From: Accumulibacter sp.
GTDB taxonomy: Bacteria; Pseudomonadota; Gammaproteobacteria; Burkholderiales; Rhodocyclaceae
Assembly (NCBI GenBank): GCA_017302455.1
Contig: JAFLDO010000004.1
Coordinates: 1 to 64,000, forward strand
DNA length: 64,000 nt
Reading direction: 5' to 3'
Of the stretch, positions 18,769 through 28,403 are shown one piece after another; the first letter of the stretch is position 1; each line of letters opens with the position of its first letter. The translations under genes were made by a program, and so were the position numbers. The notes beneath the pieces are model-generated. The model was not told the origin of the DNA. It worked only from the letters and a program-made list of their open reading frames with translations, and did no database searches.

Positions 18769-19294
18769 CGTGTTCTCCATTCAGTCGAAATCCCTACTCT
18801 CCAGGGGACCGGTGTGGCCCCGGATCGTTCGCAATGGCCATCAATGCGGCGGCCCTGCGGCGCCGATCGGCTGAGTAGCGGGGTTCGATCGGCGCGGATG
18901 CCTGTTGCGGCGCTGGTTACGTACGGCGCAGCAACTCGGCCTGTCAGCAGACTACACCGGCGGCGGTGCTTCGCGGTCGCCTTCGCCAGCATGCGGATCG
19001 CCGCAACCGTCATGTCCGAGCGTCGGAGTGTCTCAGTTTTGCATCGTCGACACGCAGGGGAGCGTGCAAGCCGCCAATCGGGGTTGACAGGGCTCCCTCA
19101 ACGCGGGGAACAATAGCACAAGCTTACATGGCCTTGGCCGACATAGTTGAAGTTGCTTGTGACGATTGGTGGCCGGGGGTGAAGCTCGTGCTGATCAGCA
19201 CGCTGGGCGCTCAACAACTGCGCCGGCATGGCCGGCGCCAACGCGCTTGCTGGCCGCCAGTGGCCAGATGGGCTCGCTTCAGTGGGAGAAAGTC
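18769..19294. other. 526-base gap
   Basis: No gene is supported. A short AT-richer patch near 19118-19130 could hold a promoter for the gene at 19295, but no convincing hexamer pair is seen. Confidence 0.5.
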
Positions 19295-19579
19295 ATGGAT
19301 TTTCTGGATGACCCCGCAGCTCGGTTCTCTCCCGGTTCGGCAGGCAACTTCTCGATTCCCGATTCCTCGGAGATGGAGTTCCTCCGCCGGCAGGTGGCCA
19401 CGATCGAAGCGTATGTGGAGCACTTTCCCTCGGATGAGCGGGACTTTCACGCGTTGGCATGGATCGAAGCCCATGCCAGCGAGTATCGCCATGAGTGGCA
19501 GACGCAGGCGGCGGCCGGACGGCCAGTGCCAGCAGAGCCTCCCCGTCGGGTACCCCCTTCCTCATCGACAAGAGTGTGA
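19295..19579 (+). CDS. Small hypothetical protein related to the one at 49138
   Basis: 94 residues from the ATG at 19295, chosen because GGGAGAAAG precedes it; a longer frame begins at 19166 without support. The central part (EFLRRQVATIEAYVEHFP then ALAWIEAHASEYRHEWQ) is clearly related to residues 28-70 of the protein at 49138 (EFFRRQIAAITEYVEAFP, ALAWIEANARQYRQHWQ). This copy ends in a Pro/Arg/Ser-rich tail and lacks the CPDCPLAGG Cys-rich half, so it may be a shortened paralog. Function unknown. Confidence 0.6.
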   Translation: MDFLDDPAARFSPGSAGNFSIPDSSEMEFLRRQVATIEAYVEHFPSDERDFHALAWIEAHASEYRHEWQTQAAAGRPVPAEPPRRVPPSSSTRV

Positions 19580-19741
19580 TGGCAGCGAGCCAAATCAAGG
19601 ACCGACTCGACTGTTCGATGCGACGGCGGCGCAAGCGAACTGCTCTGCGCAAGGCGCCCGATCAGTGCATCACGTTCTCGGGCGCCTGCGGTATCAGCGC
19701 CATCCGCCATCCGCCATGCGGCAATGCGATGGGCTGGCCTC

Positions 19742-21226
19742 CTACTTGGTCATGACGAGAGCCGGCGGCTGCCAGGTACCCTCTCCTGCCGGCAGGATCG
19801 ACGGCGGCGTTTCCTTCGGCCAGTAGAGGCGCATCACCAGATAGATTTCGCCGTCCGGCGCCGGCAGCCAGTTGGCTTCCTTGTCCTTGCCCGGCGAATC
19901 CTTCTGGATGTAGAGCGTAAGCGAACCGTCCTTGTTCTTCTTCATGCCCGACATCATCGGCGAATTGATCAGGTAGCGGTTGATCGGGTTCTTGACCAGC
20001 AGCTGGTTCTTGGCGTCGTACATGGTGACTGACCAGAAGGCGTTGACCGGCGGGAACTGATCCTTGGCGAAGCCCAGGGTGTAGTTGTGCTTCGAACCGT
20101 CGAGCACCGTACCGTCTGCCAGGGTCTTGGCCATCGGATACATGGCCTCTTCGGCGTTGTTGCCGTAGATGCCGGCCCGTGCCGCGGCTGCCCGCAGCAG
20201 CCAGTCGCCGTTGTAGAAGGCGCGGTCGCCGAACAGGGAGCTTATATGCCAGCCGTTGATCGTCTTGCCGAGGCTGGCGACTTTCTCGCTGACCTTCTTG
20301 TCGCCTTCCTTCATGCCGAGCAGGATTGCGGCCTTGTGTTCGAGCGAGAGATCCTTGAAGGCGAACTTCTTGCCGGGGCCGATGCCGATGCTGGCCAGCT
20401 TGGCGCGGATCGCTTCTTCCTCAGGGCCGGCCGGGGCGAACTGCAGCGCGAGGTCGAGATAGTCGAAGAACTCGGTCTTGACCAGATCCTTGTCGAACTT
20501 CGGCCAGTCGACCGCAGCGGCGGCGGGCGGTGCCGGCTGGTTCAGGAATGCCGACAGCGACTGAATCTTGTAGCCGGCCTGGACTGCCTCGACGTTGGGC
20601 ATGTCCTTCCCGTCGACAAGCTGCGTACGGAACGCGGCGAGCGAGAAGTCGGTGGTCGAGTGGAACACCCTCTTGATCCCCTGCGGGGTCTCGCCCTTCC
20701 AGCGCGGGCCGACGATCAAGTAATCGCCGGCTTCGCTGCCGGTGGCGCGGCTGCCGATGTAGCCGTAGTTGAAGGTGTTGCCGTCGTTGAGCATCACCGA
20801 GTAGTAACGCTTGGGATCGACGGCCGGCACCGAAATCACGACCGGTTCGGCACGCAGATCGAGCCAGGCCAGCGAATACGGAGTGTCGCTGTTGGGCGTC
20901 GGGATCGCCGTGTCTTCATAGGTGAAGACACGATGCTCGTTGTAGATGTTATTGAAAGGCGCCTTCCATTGCCCCGAGTTCTTGTCGAGGACGTACTCGT
21001 ACATGACGCCGTAGTTCATGATGAGCGGCAGGCCGTAAACGAAGCCTTCCTCGGCGATGGCCTTGACTTCCGCGATGCCGGGGACGTGGATTTCGGCCTT
21101 CTTGTCGGCCACTTGGGCGGCGGTGACCGGGTCGGCCTTCTTTGCGCAGCCGGGAAGCCCGATTGCGGCGATGGCGCCGCAAAGCAGGGCGGTTAGCGTG
21201 ATGTGCCTTGCTGGATGTGGATGCAT
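19742..21226 (-). CDS. DUF1254/DUF1214 lipoprotein
   Basis: 494 residues from the ATG at 21226, which follows GGAGAAAAATCAA; the frame runs further upstream but without a site. A lipoprotein signal is present (hydrophobic run, then GLPGC with Cys about residue 25). The N-terminal half carries DUF1254 features (EEGFVYGLPLIMNYGVMYEY, PNSDTPYSLAWLDL) and the C-terminal half DUF1214 features (FWSVTMYDAKNQLLVKNPINRYLI, DGSLTLYIQKDSPG, NWLPAPDGEIYLVMRLYWP). This two-domain family is widespread and its biochemical role is not firmly established. It probably faces the periplasm. Confidence 0.9.
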   Translation of the reverse strand: MHPHPARHITLTALLCGAIAAIGLPGCAKKADPVTAAQVADKKAEIHVPGIAEVKAIAEEGFVYGLPLIMNYGVMYEYVLDKNSGQWKAPFNNIYNEHRVFTYEDTAIPTPNSDTPYSLAWLDLRAEPVVISVPAVDPKRYYSVMLNDGNTFNYGYIGSRATGSEAGDYLIVGPRWKGETPQGIKRVFHSTTDFSLAAFRTQLVDGKDMPNVEAVQAGYKIQSLSAFLNQPAPPAAAAVDWPKFDKDLVKTEFFDYLDLALQFAPAGPEEEAIRAKLASIGIGPGKKFAFKDLSLEHKAAILLGMKEGDKKVSEKVASLGKTINGWHISSLFGDRAFYNGDWLLRAAAARAGIYGNNAEEAMYPMAKTLADGTVLDGSKHNYTLGFAKDQFPPVNAFWSVTMYDAKNQLLVKNPINRYLINSPMMSGMKKNKDGSLTLYIQKDSPGKDKEANWLPAPDGEIYLVMRLYWPKETPPSILPAGEGTWQPPALVMTK

Positions 21227-22051
21227 TTGATTTTTCTCCATGGTTGCCTGCATGCGCGACAGATGCGGTCGATGACGCCGTTGAATACTGCCAAATCCGT
21301 TGCGTCCTCGCAATTGGCGTTCGACACTGGTGTTCGACACTTGGCTGGAACTTGAGCTGACCAACAGCAACCATACTCTTTTGACTACCGATGGCGGAGC
21401 AATGAATGCCGGATAGCAGCCGATCTTTCGCGGGTTGTTCTTGGGTCAGCTTGGCCGAGTCGCTGGCTTGGGCTTTTCGGCAGGTCTCCGAAACAGGCCG
21501 CCTTTCGGATGAATGCCCGGCGGGATAGGCGACCGTCCGCAACTGGCCGCAAGCTGCCCCACATCGATACGCCTTGGGCACCAACTTGCGCAGCCTCTGC
21601 CTTGCCTCCGCAACAAACGCGAGACCGGCGTCCTGTGTCTTGGGGCAGCGGCTCGCCCGACAGTTGGGATCTGCTAACACCGCGACCATTACCTTGCCAA
21701 TCCTTGCCAATCATTGCCAATGATGCGCTGGTAGCGGCCACGGTGGACGGCGTCGGTCAGGGCTTCGGCCGTGGGCGTGAAGGCGCGGCGGAGCAGGGCG
21801 CCAGAGTGCGACTGGCTGTCGGTGCGACACGAAACCACATGAAGCGGCGAGGCGGCATTTCGACGATCGCACTCGACGGCAGCCTGGCGTCAAGATGCGT
21901 TCCTGACCTGCATTGCGACGGCAGCAGCCCATCCTTCGTCACGACTCGCCGATATCGGGCCGATCGGTCTTGCCGGCCCGGGGCACACCGTCATGACGCG
22001 CGTCCTCAGCTCCCGTACTGCTGGTGTGTAGCCCCGGCAGTTTCTGATCTG
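21227..22051. other. 825-base gap with short tandem repeats
   Basis: Lies between the DUF1254 gene and the end of the diguanylate cyclase gene. No gene is supported; several frames are open but show nothing recognisable. It holds a 13-bp near-repeat (GTTCGACACTGGT then GTTCGACACTTGG, 21319-21344) about 100 bases upstream of the DUF1254 start, and three 10-bp repeats at 21692. Confidence 0.55.
21692..21721. repeat. Three tandem 10-bp repeats (CCTTGCCAAT)
   Basis: CCTTGCCAAT twice and CATTGCCAAT once, with no spacer, so the units fall on one face of the helix. This spacing suits cooperative binding of a regulator, but no gene starts close by. Confidence 0.8.
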
Positions 22052-23116
22052 TCAGCCTCGAAAGACCACTCGATTTCGCCCTTCTTCCTTGGCCACATAC
22101 AAACGCCGATCGGCTACCCGTACCAGCTCTTCGACAGTGATCTCCCCCACCGCCGCCAACTGGCTGGCCGCTACCAAGCCGACCGAGACGGTCACCGGAA
22201 TCCGCTCTCGATTGAAAACAAAATCGGCGTTGGCCACCGCCAGCCGCAGCCGCTCGGCAAACTGCAGGCCGTTCTGCAAGCCGCCGATGGAGAATCCGTA
22301 AAACTCCTCGCCTCCATAGCGGCCGATCTCATCCTCATGCCGCTTGGTGGCCCGCATCACTTCCGCGAAGCCGAGCAAGACGTGGTCCCCGGCCTGATGG
22401 CCATGGGTGTCGTTCACCGCCTTGAAATGATCCAGGTCCAACAACAGAAAGACAAAGTCGTTGATGTGACCGCGGCGGAGATTGCCGATATTGATCTCGA
22501 TGATCCGTTGGAGGATGGTGCGTTTCGGCAGCTTGGTCAGTTCGTCGAAATAGCCGATTTTCTCCAGCAGATCCTTCTGCTCCATCTCCTTGGTGACCTC
22601 GGTCAGGCAGCCAATGGAGAGACAGATCCGGTCCTCGACAAAGACCTCGATGTTGGCCTGGTCCTTCAGCCAGATCGTCTTTCCTCCCGGCAAGGCCAGC
22701 TGATAGACGAACTCGACCGCCCCCGCCTTCTTCACCTCCTCGCGCAAGCCGTCCTGAGCGCCACGCAACTCGGCCCGCGTGACGATCTCCTCCTCGACCT
22801 TGTGCTCCCGCTCCGCGTACCGGTAGAGCCGCCGATCGACGATACTCTGCCGAAAGACCTCGTCGACTTCCCCCCGATTGCAGCCGAGAAGGGCGAGAAA
22901 CCGCGCTCCGACATGTTCATACCAGATGATCTTCTCGTGCTCGCGCCAGGCGGCGATATAGGGGATGATCGGCGAGGAAATCTTCTCCAAGGCTGCCATG
23001 GCGGTGACGCATTCCGTCAGCCGCTGGCACAGCCGCGGCGAAAACCCGCCCGCGAGAATCTTGCCGCCCGGCCCGGCCAAATCGCTTGCCCTTGTGTGCC
23101 CTTCGCTGTTGCTCAT
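22052..23116 (-). CDS. Diguanylate cyclase (PAS-like sensor plus GGDEF)
   Basis: 354 residues from the ATG at 23116, chosen because GGAGGGG lies eight bases before it. Residues about 40-185 look like a sensory region (PAS-type: WYEHVGARFLALLGCNRGE, then a second strand-rich part FVYQLALPGGKTIWLKDQ). Residues about 195-354 are a GGDEF domain: DELTKLPKR, LLDLDHFKAVNDTHGHQAGD and RYGGEEF, which is the active GGEEF form. RHED five residues before GGEEF matches the RxxD inhibitory site, so product feedback is likely. It makes cyclic di-GMP from GTP. No membrane segment is seen, so a cytosolic sensor is inferred. Confidence 0.93.
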   Translation of the reverse strand: MSNSEGHTRASDLAGPGGKILAGGFSPRLCQRLTECVTAMAALEKISSPIIPYIAAWREHEKIIWYEHVGARFLALLGCNRGEVDEVFRQSIVDRRLYRYAEREHKVEEEIVTRAELRGAQDGLREEVKKAGAVEFVYQLALPGGKTIWLKDQANIEVFVEDRICLSIGCLTEVTKEMEQKDLLEKIGYFDELTKLPKRTILQRIIEINIGNLRRGHINDFVFLLLDLDHFKAVNDTHGHQAGDHVLLGFAEVMRATKRHEDEIGRYGGEEFYGFSIGGLQNGLQFAERLRLAVANADFVFNRERIPVTVSVGLVAASQLAAVGEITVEELVRVADRRLYVAKEEGRNRVVFRG

Positions 23117-23599
23117 GATCATCCCCTCCGTTTCCTCGCCGGCTCCGGCTGCCAGGGCGGCGCCGGCCTTGAAGAGTATAGCGCCCACGGTCGATTACCT
23201 GCCGGCCGCCATCAGACGTGCGTTCAGCTTCGACCAGCGCCATAGCAGGGGCTGTTCAATCTCTGGCGCCTGTCGGCCGGAAACCGTTCGGTGAACTCCA
23301 CGTCTGCACCATTGGAAAAAGCCGAGCACAGAATTCTTGTTGCACGCGCGCGAGGTGCGGCGAGTAGCGGCCGACGACGGCCAGATCGCCGATGGCGAGT
23401 TGCAGCGTAACCGGGCGCGAGAGCGTTATGGCGTCACGGAGACGTGGTGACCCAGGGTAACGCGATGCTTCTGAATCTGCTTCACAAAAATTGCGTCTGC
23501 GCTGCAGCCAGCAGGCGGAATCATCGGACTCTCTCCAGAGCCTGCGGTGTAAAGTAGCAAGCCTGCGCCGTCTGGCATCACAAACCAAGAAGCCGGCTC
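23117..23599. other. 483-base gap
   Basis: No intact gene. It would be the place for the missing N-terminal part of the YgjP-like fragment at 23600, but none of the three forward frames shows it. Confidence 0.5.
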
Positions 23600-23860
23600 A
23601 TGGCCATCAAGAAATCCGACTGGACAAAGTGGGGCGGCTGCAGCCACCGGAGCGGGACCATTCGCCTGAATACCGAGTTGGTCAAGAAGCCCAGGGACTT
23701 GCTTGAGTACGTCGTCGTACACGAAATGCTTCATCTCCTTGAGCCGACGCATGGCGAGCGCTTCGTGGCGCTTCTGGATCGGCACTGCCCGAGTTGGCGG
23801 GAGGCGCGTGCGGAACTGAATGAGTTGCCGCTGGCTGCGGAACGATGGAATGAGAGGTAG
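23600..23860 (+). pseudogene. C-terminal fragment of a YgjP/DUF45 metallopeptidase-like gene
   Basis: 86 residues. DWTKWGGCSHRSGTIRLN, VVHEMLHLLEPTHGERF and the WREARAELNELPLA end match the C-terminal third of YgjP-like (PF01863) proteins, whose usual length is about 230 residues. The HEMLH zinc site and the following Thr-His-Gly are intact. The first two thirds are missing and not found upstream. It could be a short surviving gene, but a remnant is the simpler reading. Confidence 0.7.
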
Positions 23861-24284
23861 CTGAAGGCGGCATTTTAGCGGGCAAGCAGGCGTTGGCGGG
23901 CTGGCCGCTCCAGACCATGAGCGGCCGCTGAGTTCTGGTGTCTTGCTGACGGACACCGCGCCGCAAAGGTCATTCGTCACTCGAACGACTCAACGGCCAG
24001 TCTTTGTGTCAAGCGGTCGCCTGGGCAGCCAGATCACTGCCAGCCTCTCGGCCAATTTCGTCACACAAGCAGCGCTGAGCGAGGGGTAGGTGTCCAACAG
24101 CCAGCAGACCATGGGCGATTGAGCGGATAGCTCATCGGCTATTCCGGTCTGAGGAAACTACCTCGCACTTCAATTGTCGCAGTGTGGGAACTGACCCTAT
24201 TGTCATGCAAGCCAAGCCTTGCAGTTCAATCGGACAGATCGACATGAGGGACAGTGTGCGAGTTTTTGACCTCGAGGGCTTATC
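23861..24284. other. 424-base gap
   Basis: No gene or strong structure recognised. Composition is somewhat less GC-rich than the core regions. Confidence 0.5.
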
Positions 24285-24767
24285 TTGGAAACGACCTTCT
24301 TATGGATTTTGTCTGCTGCCCTGATTTTGTTGGGCCTGGCGGGCACCGTGCTGCCCGTGCTGCCGGGGACCGTGTTGGTTTGGGGTGGCATCGTGCTCGG
24401 CGCGTGGATAGATGACTTCACTCGTGTGGGCATGACCACCGTGGTGGTGGTCAGTGTGCTGGCAGTATTGGCCTGGGGTCTGGACTATGTAGCCGGGCTC
24501 ATGGGAGCCAAGAAAGCCGGTGCCAGCAAAATGGCCCTGATGGGCGCGGCGGTGGGCACGGTGCTCGGACTTTTCATGGGTTTGGTGGGTGTGCTCTTCA
24601 TGCCCCTGGCCGGTGCCGCCGTGGGCGAGTACCTGGCGCAGAAAGACCAAGCGCGCGCCGTCAAAGTCGGCGTCGCCACTTGGGTCGGGATCATGGTGGG
24701 GCTCATCGCCAAAGTGGTGCTGGCTTTCATCATGGTGGGCATTTTTGGCGCGGCCTTGCTGATTTGA
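24285..24767 (+). CDS. DUF456 membrane protein
   Basis: 160 residues, TTG start after GAGGG. Nearly all residues lie in hydrophobic helices (five or so), with Gly-rich packing motifs such as LGLAGTVLPVLPGTVLVWGG near the N-terminus and GAAVGTVLGLFMGLVGVLFMPLAGAA (shown in part) in the middle, both typical of DUF456 (PF04306). Inner membrane, function unknown. The stop is 26 bases from the end of the convergent CopD-like gene. Confidence 0.85.
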   Translation: METTFLWILSAALILLGLAGTVLPVLPGTVLVWGGIVLGAWIDDFTRVGMTTVVVVSVLAVLAWGLDYVAGLMGAKKAGASKMALMGAAVGTVLGLFMGLVGVLFMPLAGAAVGEYLAQKDQARAVKVGVATWVGIMVGLIAKVVLAFIMVGIFGAALLI

Positions 24768-24793
24768 ATCCGCGTCCCGAGGCCAGCGGCCGT

Positions 24794-25261
24794 TCAGCGC
24801 AGCAGTGTGACGAGCAGTACCAGCACGCCAAGCGCCAGATTGATGGAGACCCAGTTGCGGATCTGTGCCAAGGCCGTACCACCAGCGACCCATTCAGACG
24901 CCGCAACCGCACGGTCCAGCGTCTTGTAAAGGACGAAGCGGATGTGCATGAAGATTGCCACCATCGCGACGCCAAGCACCGCCATGAAGGTCCAGGCCAG
25001 CGGCATTTCGAAACTGCCACCGGACTGGACCACTTGCTTGGCCACGCGGCCGAGCATCCACACACCGGTGGCCAACGTCAGCAACGAGGCGGCAAGTACG
25101 GCCTGGAAAAAGCGGCCGAGTACAGCGTGCATGAGTCGTAGCCGCACCGCCGGTTCGAACTGGGCGACGGCGGGGCGCAAGAAGAAGTGCGCAAACACCA
25201 TGCCACCGATCCACACGATGATGGACAGCACATGCAGAGTCTTGAGGGTCGCATAGATCAT
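24794..25261 (-). CDS. CopD-like integral membrane protein
   Basis: 155 residues with four hydrophobic helices. The N-terminus KTLHVLSIIVWIGGMVFAHF is typical of the CopD / DUF2269-type membrane family, where the His in helix 1 may bind haem or copper. HAVLGRFFQAV and MHIRFVLYKTLDRAV are consistent. Function uncertain: CopD proper takes part in copper uptake, but no copC lies next to it. Confidence 0.75.
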   Translation of the reverse strand: MIYATLKTLHVLSIIVWIGGMVFAHFFLRPAVAQFEPAVRLRLMHAVLGRFFQAVLAASLLTLATGVWMLGRVAKQVVQSGGSFEMPLAWTFMAVLGVAMVAIFMHIRFVLYKTLDRAVAASEWVAGGTALAQIRNWVSINLALGVLVLLVTLLR

Positions 25262-25435
25262 TGAAGAAGCCCTTTCAAATTGAGACCCCGTGCCGGATCT
25301 ACTCGCTCCCCAAAATCCATACCACGAGCCCGATCGGCGCTGCGGTCCCGCGAGCTTGCGCCAGGGTGTGCATCGACACCCGCTAGTTAGTCAAGGTCGC
25401 TGCTGCTTCGCATGGCCGCTGCAAGATCGGCGCCG

Positions 25436-26524
25436 TCATGTGTGCTCGCTGGCTGCGACCGGGCGGAGGATCACCATCACCACCAGCGTCACCACGGTCA
25501 GCGGTACGAAAAAGCCCATCATCACGCTCGAGAAGACCGGCAGCGCATCGTGCTGCTGCGCCGCCAGGATCAGGTAGGCCACGTAGGCAACGTAATAGCC
25601 GAGGAACACCCCGCCTTCCCAGCGCGCGATCTCGCGGCCAGTCATGAAAACCGGCAGGCAGGCCAGAGCCACCGCCAGCATCACCCAGATATCGAAGGCC
25701 AGCAGCGATGGCGCCATCGCCAGACCCAGGTTGCCCGACACCAGCCCCGATAAGCCCAGGCAGCCCAGGATGTTGAAGGTGCTGCTGCCGACGACGTTGC
25801 CCACCGCGATGTCGCGTTCGCCCTTGATCGCGGCTGCGATGCTCGTGGCCACCTCGGGCATGCTGGTGCCGGCGGCGACGATGGTCAGGCCGATGACGAG
25901 GTCGCTAACGCCCATGGTCTTGGCGAAACTGACCGAGGCCTGTACCAGGTAGTCCGAGCCAAACACCAGCGCCACCAGGCCGGCGGCGATCAGGCCGATC
26001 TGTGCCGCCCAGTGGCTGTCCCAGGCACCGGCCTCGGCGGGCTGGATCTCCTCGGCAAACTCGTCCTTCGCGGCCTGGGTCTCGCGGCGAGACTGGACGA
26101 CCAGGAACACGGTGTAGGCCACCAGCAGGGCGAACAGGAAACCTCCGTCCAGGAACGAGAGCCTTCCATCCAGCGCGAGTGCCAGCAGCAGGAGGCTTGC
26201 GCCGAGCATGATCGGCACCTCCTGCCGGATCAGCTGGATATTGACCACCAGCGGCGCGATCAGGGCGCTGATTCCCAAAATGAACAGCACATTAAAGATG
26301 TTGCTGCCCACCACATTGCCAATGGCGATGTCGGTCTTGCCGTCGAGCACGGCGCCGAGGCTCACCGCAACCTCGGGCGCGCTGGTGCCAAAGGCGACGA
26401 TGGTGAGCCCGACGACGAGCGGGCTGATACCGAAGGACATCGCCAGTTTGGACGCGCCGCGCACCAGCGTGTTGGCGCCGATGACCAGCAAGATAAGGCC
26501 GCCGAAAAACATGAGAAGGTTCAT
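25436..26524 (-). CDS. CaCA-family calcium/sodium antiporter (YrbG type)
   Basis: 362 residues, about ten transmembrane helices in two inverted halves. Each half has the alpha-repeat signature: GLTIVAFGTSAPEVAVS with GNVVGSNIFN at about 40-75, and GLTIVAAGTSMPEVATS with GNVVGSSTFN at about 205-245. The Glu residues in the two PE motifs are the known ion ligands. A charged loop sits between the halves (about 145-170). It exchanges Ca2+ or related cations for Na+ or H+ across the inner membrane. The ATG at 26524 gives the normal length. Confidence 0.93.
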   Translation of the reverse strand: MNLLMFFGGLILLVIGANTLVRGASKLAMSFGISPLVVGLTIVAFGTSAPEVAVSLGAVLDGKTDIAIGNVVGSNIFNVLFILGISALIAPLVVNIQLIRQEVPIMLGASLLLLALALDGRLSFLDGGFLFALLVAYTVFLVVQSRRETQAAKDEFAEEIQPAEAGAWDSHWAAQIGLIAAGLVALVFGSDYLVQASVSFAKTMGVSDLVIGLTIVAAGTSMPEVATSIAAAIKGERDIAVGNVVGSSTFNILGCLGLSGLVSGNLGLAMAPSLLAFDIWVMLAVALACLPVFMTGREIARWEGGVFLGYYVAYVAYLILAAQQHDALPVFSSVMMGFFVPLTVVTLVVMVILRPVAASEHT

Positions 26525-26645
26525 GATCGATCACCGGAGCTATAGACAGTGGTCCAACGCAGTGCCGCCCGCCTGACGCAGACAGCGACAAGGGTCGAGT
26601 TCCGCGCAGTCATCGCGTCGCACCAGTACGAGGACAGTATATCCG

Positions 26646-27059
26646 TCATGCGATCACCTGACTTGCCGGCTGAGGACCGGAACCGCTGCCGCGGCGGTGC
26701 CACATCGCGATGAGCAGATGCAGCCCTGCGCCCAGCAGGATCAGCAGCACGCTGCCAAGGCCCCAGATCACCCAAGTCAGCACGGTCAGGCCGCCGGCCA
26801 GCGCCGGCGCGGTGTGAAGCAGACTCTCGACGACCGGCGCGAAGCCCGAGAGCAGCGAGGTCATCGTCTGTGCGACCTCCGGCGGTACCCAGGGCGCCAG
26901 CCACTCCGGCAGACGCAGACCCTCGACAGCCGATGCGACGCCGGTCACCGCGCCGACATTCGAGACCGACCACATGGCGACCGCATGCACCGCCCAGGCC
27001 GCCAGCGACCATAGTGCAAAAAGGCCGAACACCAAAAACCAACTGAGTGCGTAGGACAC
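26646..27059 (-). CDS. Small membrane protein, unknown
   Basis: 137 residues. Hydrophobic helices at about 5-30 and 88-115 flank an amphipathic middle (LPEWLAPWVPPEVAQTMTSL). GAGGCGATC precedes the ATG at a good distance. Family not recognised. It is upstream of the antiporter gene on the same strand, 121 bases away, so a joint transcript is possible. Confidence 0.65.
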   Translation of the reverse strand: MSYALSWFLVFGLFALWSLAAWAVHAVAMWSVSNVGAVTGVASAVEGLRLPEWLAPWVPPEVAQTMTSLLSGFAPVVESLLHTAPALAGGLTVLTWVIWGLGSVLLILLGAGLHLLIAMWHRRGSGSGPQPASQVIA

Positions 27060-27293
27060 GATCGCCTCCTGTCTGTAGAGCAGCAGTTCCTATTCTTGCA
27101 CTATTCGAAGTTCGAATAAATCAGTTACAGTGCGATGAATTCATCCGTTTTTTCGATGTAAGTTCGAAGGCAGCGCGGCTGGCAGTGCTTGCTGCGGCAC
27201 TGACCGCTACGGGGCTGCGTGCGATCAGCCGCGCTCCGGCTGCACGGGTTTCACCGCGGTGCGGACGAAGACTCGATCGTGGCGCGCAAAGTC

Positions 27294-27804
27294 TCATTGT
27301 TCGATGAGGCAGCACTCCACCGCCTCGGACCCGGTCTGCGTCTGGTCGCCCCGCACGCCGGACGTCTCGCGCAAGCGCAGGATATTCACCGAGTTGGGCA
27401 CGTCAGGGCGTGTGCGCCCACGACACGGCGGTTGCGGCCTGGACCACCCATAGTCGTCGCGCCAGACCGTGTTACGCCAGCATGTAGGGTAGATGGATGT
27501 GCCCACCCAACACGAGGTCGGCCTCGAACACCTTGGCGTAGCACGCGTACGGGCGGGTCAGCCGCGCCCAAAGGTCGAACAATGCAATGTCGTGGTTGCC
27601 GGGGATAGCCAGAACTGGTGCCCCCAGTCGGTCGACGAAGACCTTGGCCGCGCGAAACTGGGCCGGCCGCGCACGCTGCGTGATATCACCCGACAGCACC
27701 ACCATCACCGGCCGCTGCTGCGCTGCCAGGGCAACCAGAGCTTCAACCACCTTCGGTTGTTCGGTGCCGAAATGGGTGTCGGAGATCTGCAGCAGGACGC
27801 TCAT
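27294..27804 (-). pseudogene. Decayed metallophosphoesterase
   Basis: The intact part (27472-27804, 110 residues) has the first metal motifs SDTHFG, LSGDIT and PGNHDI, then jumps within about 20 residues to ADLVLGGHIHLPY, which in intact relatives lies some 80-90 residues later. The frame then stops. Downstream pieces in other minus frames (VVQAATAVS and DVPNSVNILRL) match the usual C-terminus of this family. So there is an internal deletion and at least one frameshift. The adjacent diacylglycerol-kinase-like fragment is its usual neighbour in related bacteria, as far as I recall. Confidence 0.75.
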
Positions 27805-28403
27805 GGCGCGGCCTCTGGCGCGTCTGTCGTGTTCGCTGCGCCAGTGGCCTGGAGCAGGTACAAGGCCTTGTCGAGGACACGAACGTCGATCGGCGCGCGC
27901 ATGTGTGCCACCTCACCGTCAAATGCCACCACGACCTTCCTGCGGCCGGGTGCCAGCGTGGGCTTCACCACCATGCGGTGGAACTTGAAGCCCTCCACAC
28001 CGGCAGCTTCCCCCAGCCTGCCCATCGCGCCATGCAGCATCAGCCCGATCATCGACAATGTGTCGACGGGCCGCAGCATCAGCGCGGCCATGCTGCCTTT
28101 GCCGGGCGTGCCGGCCGGGGTATCCACCGGCTCTGCACCGAACTGCTGAAGTTGCAGCCGGTTGTTACCCACGAAGAGCGTCAGCGTCTGCACGTCGCGA
28201 ACCGAGGATGCTGTCTCGATAGGCGGGCGTAGTCGTCGCTGTGCGCGCAGTAGCGTGGCACAAGCCGCCACGAACGCCACCCAGCGGCTACGGCCGAACG
28301 GCCGCTTACGCGCTGACCGCCCCAGCCTTGCGCCGCCCGGGCGTGGGCAGCGCCGCAAGGGTGTCACGCTGCCGGATGTGTCACCAATGACCGAGAAAAG
28401 CAC
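27801..28403 (-). pseudogene. C-terminal fragment of a diacylglycerol-kinase family protein
   Basis: 200 residues, of which those after about 30 (FGRSRWVAFVAA, TLTLFVGNNRLQLQQFG, KVVVAFDGEV) match the C-terminal beta-domain of DAGK-catalytic family proteins (PF00781). The N-terminal nucleotide-binding part with GGDGT is absent, and the first 30 residues read as Arg/Pro-rich non-coding sequence. The break lies within 100 bases of the tRNA-Arg terminator. It is probably not functional. It overlaps the phosphoesterase remnant by 4 bases, as an intact operon would. Confidence 0.75.

Noticed and set aside
21385-21741. 118-codon open frame on the minus strand
   Set aside because: No recognised domain, no ribosome binding site, and it contains the 10-bp repeats.
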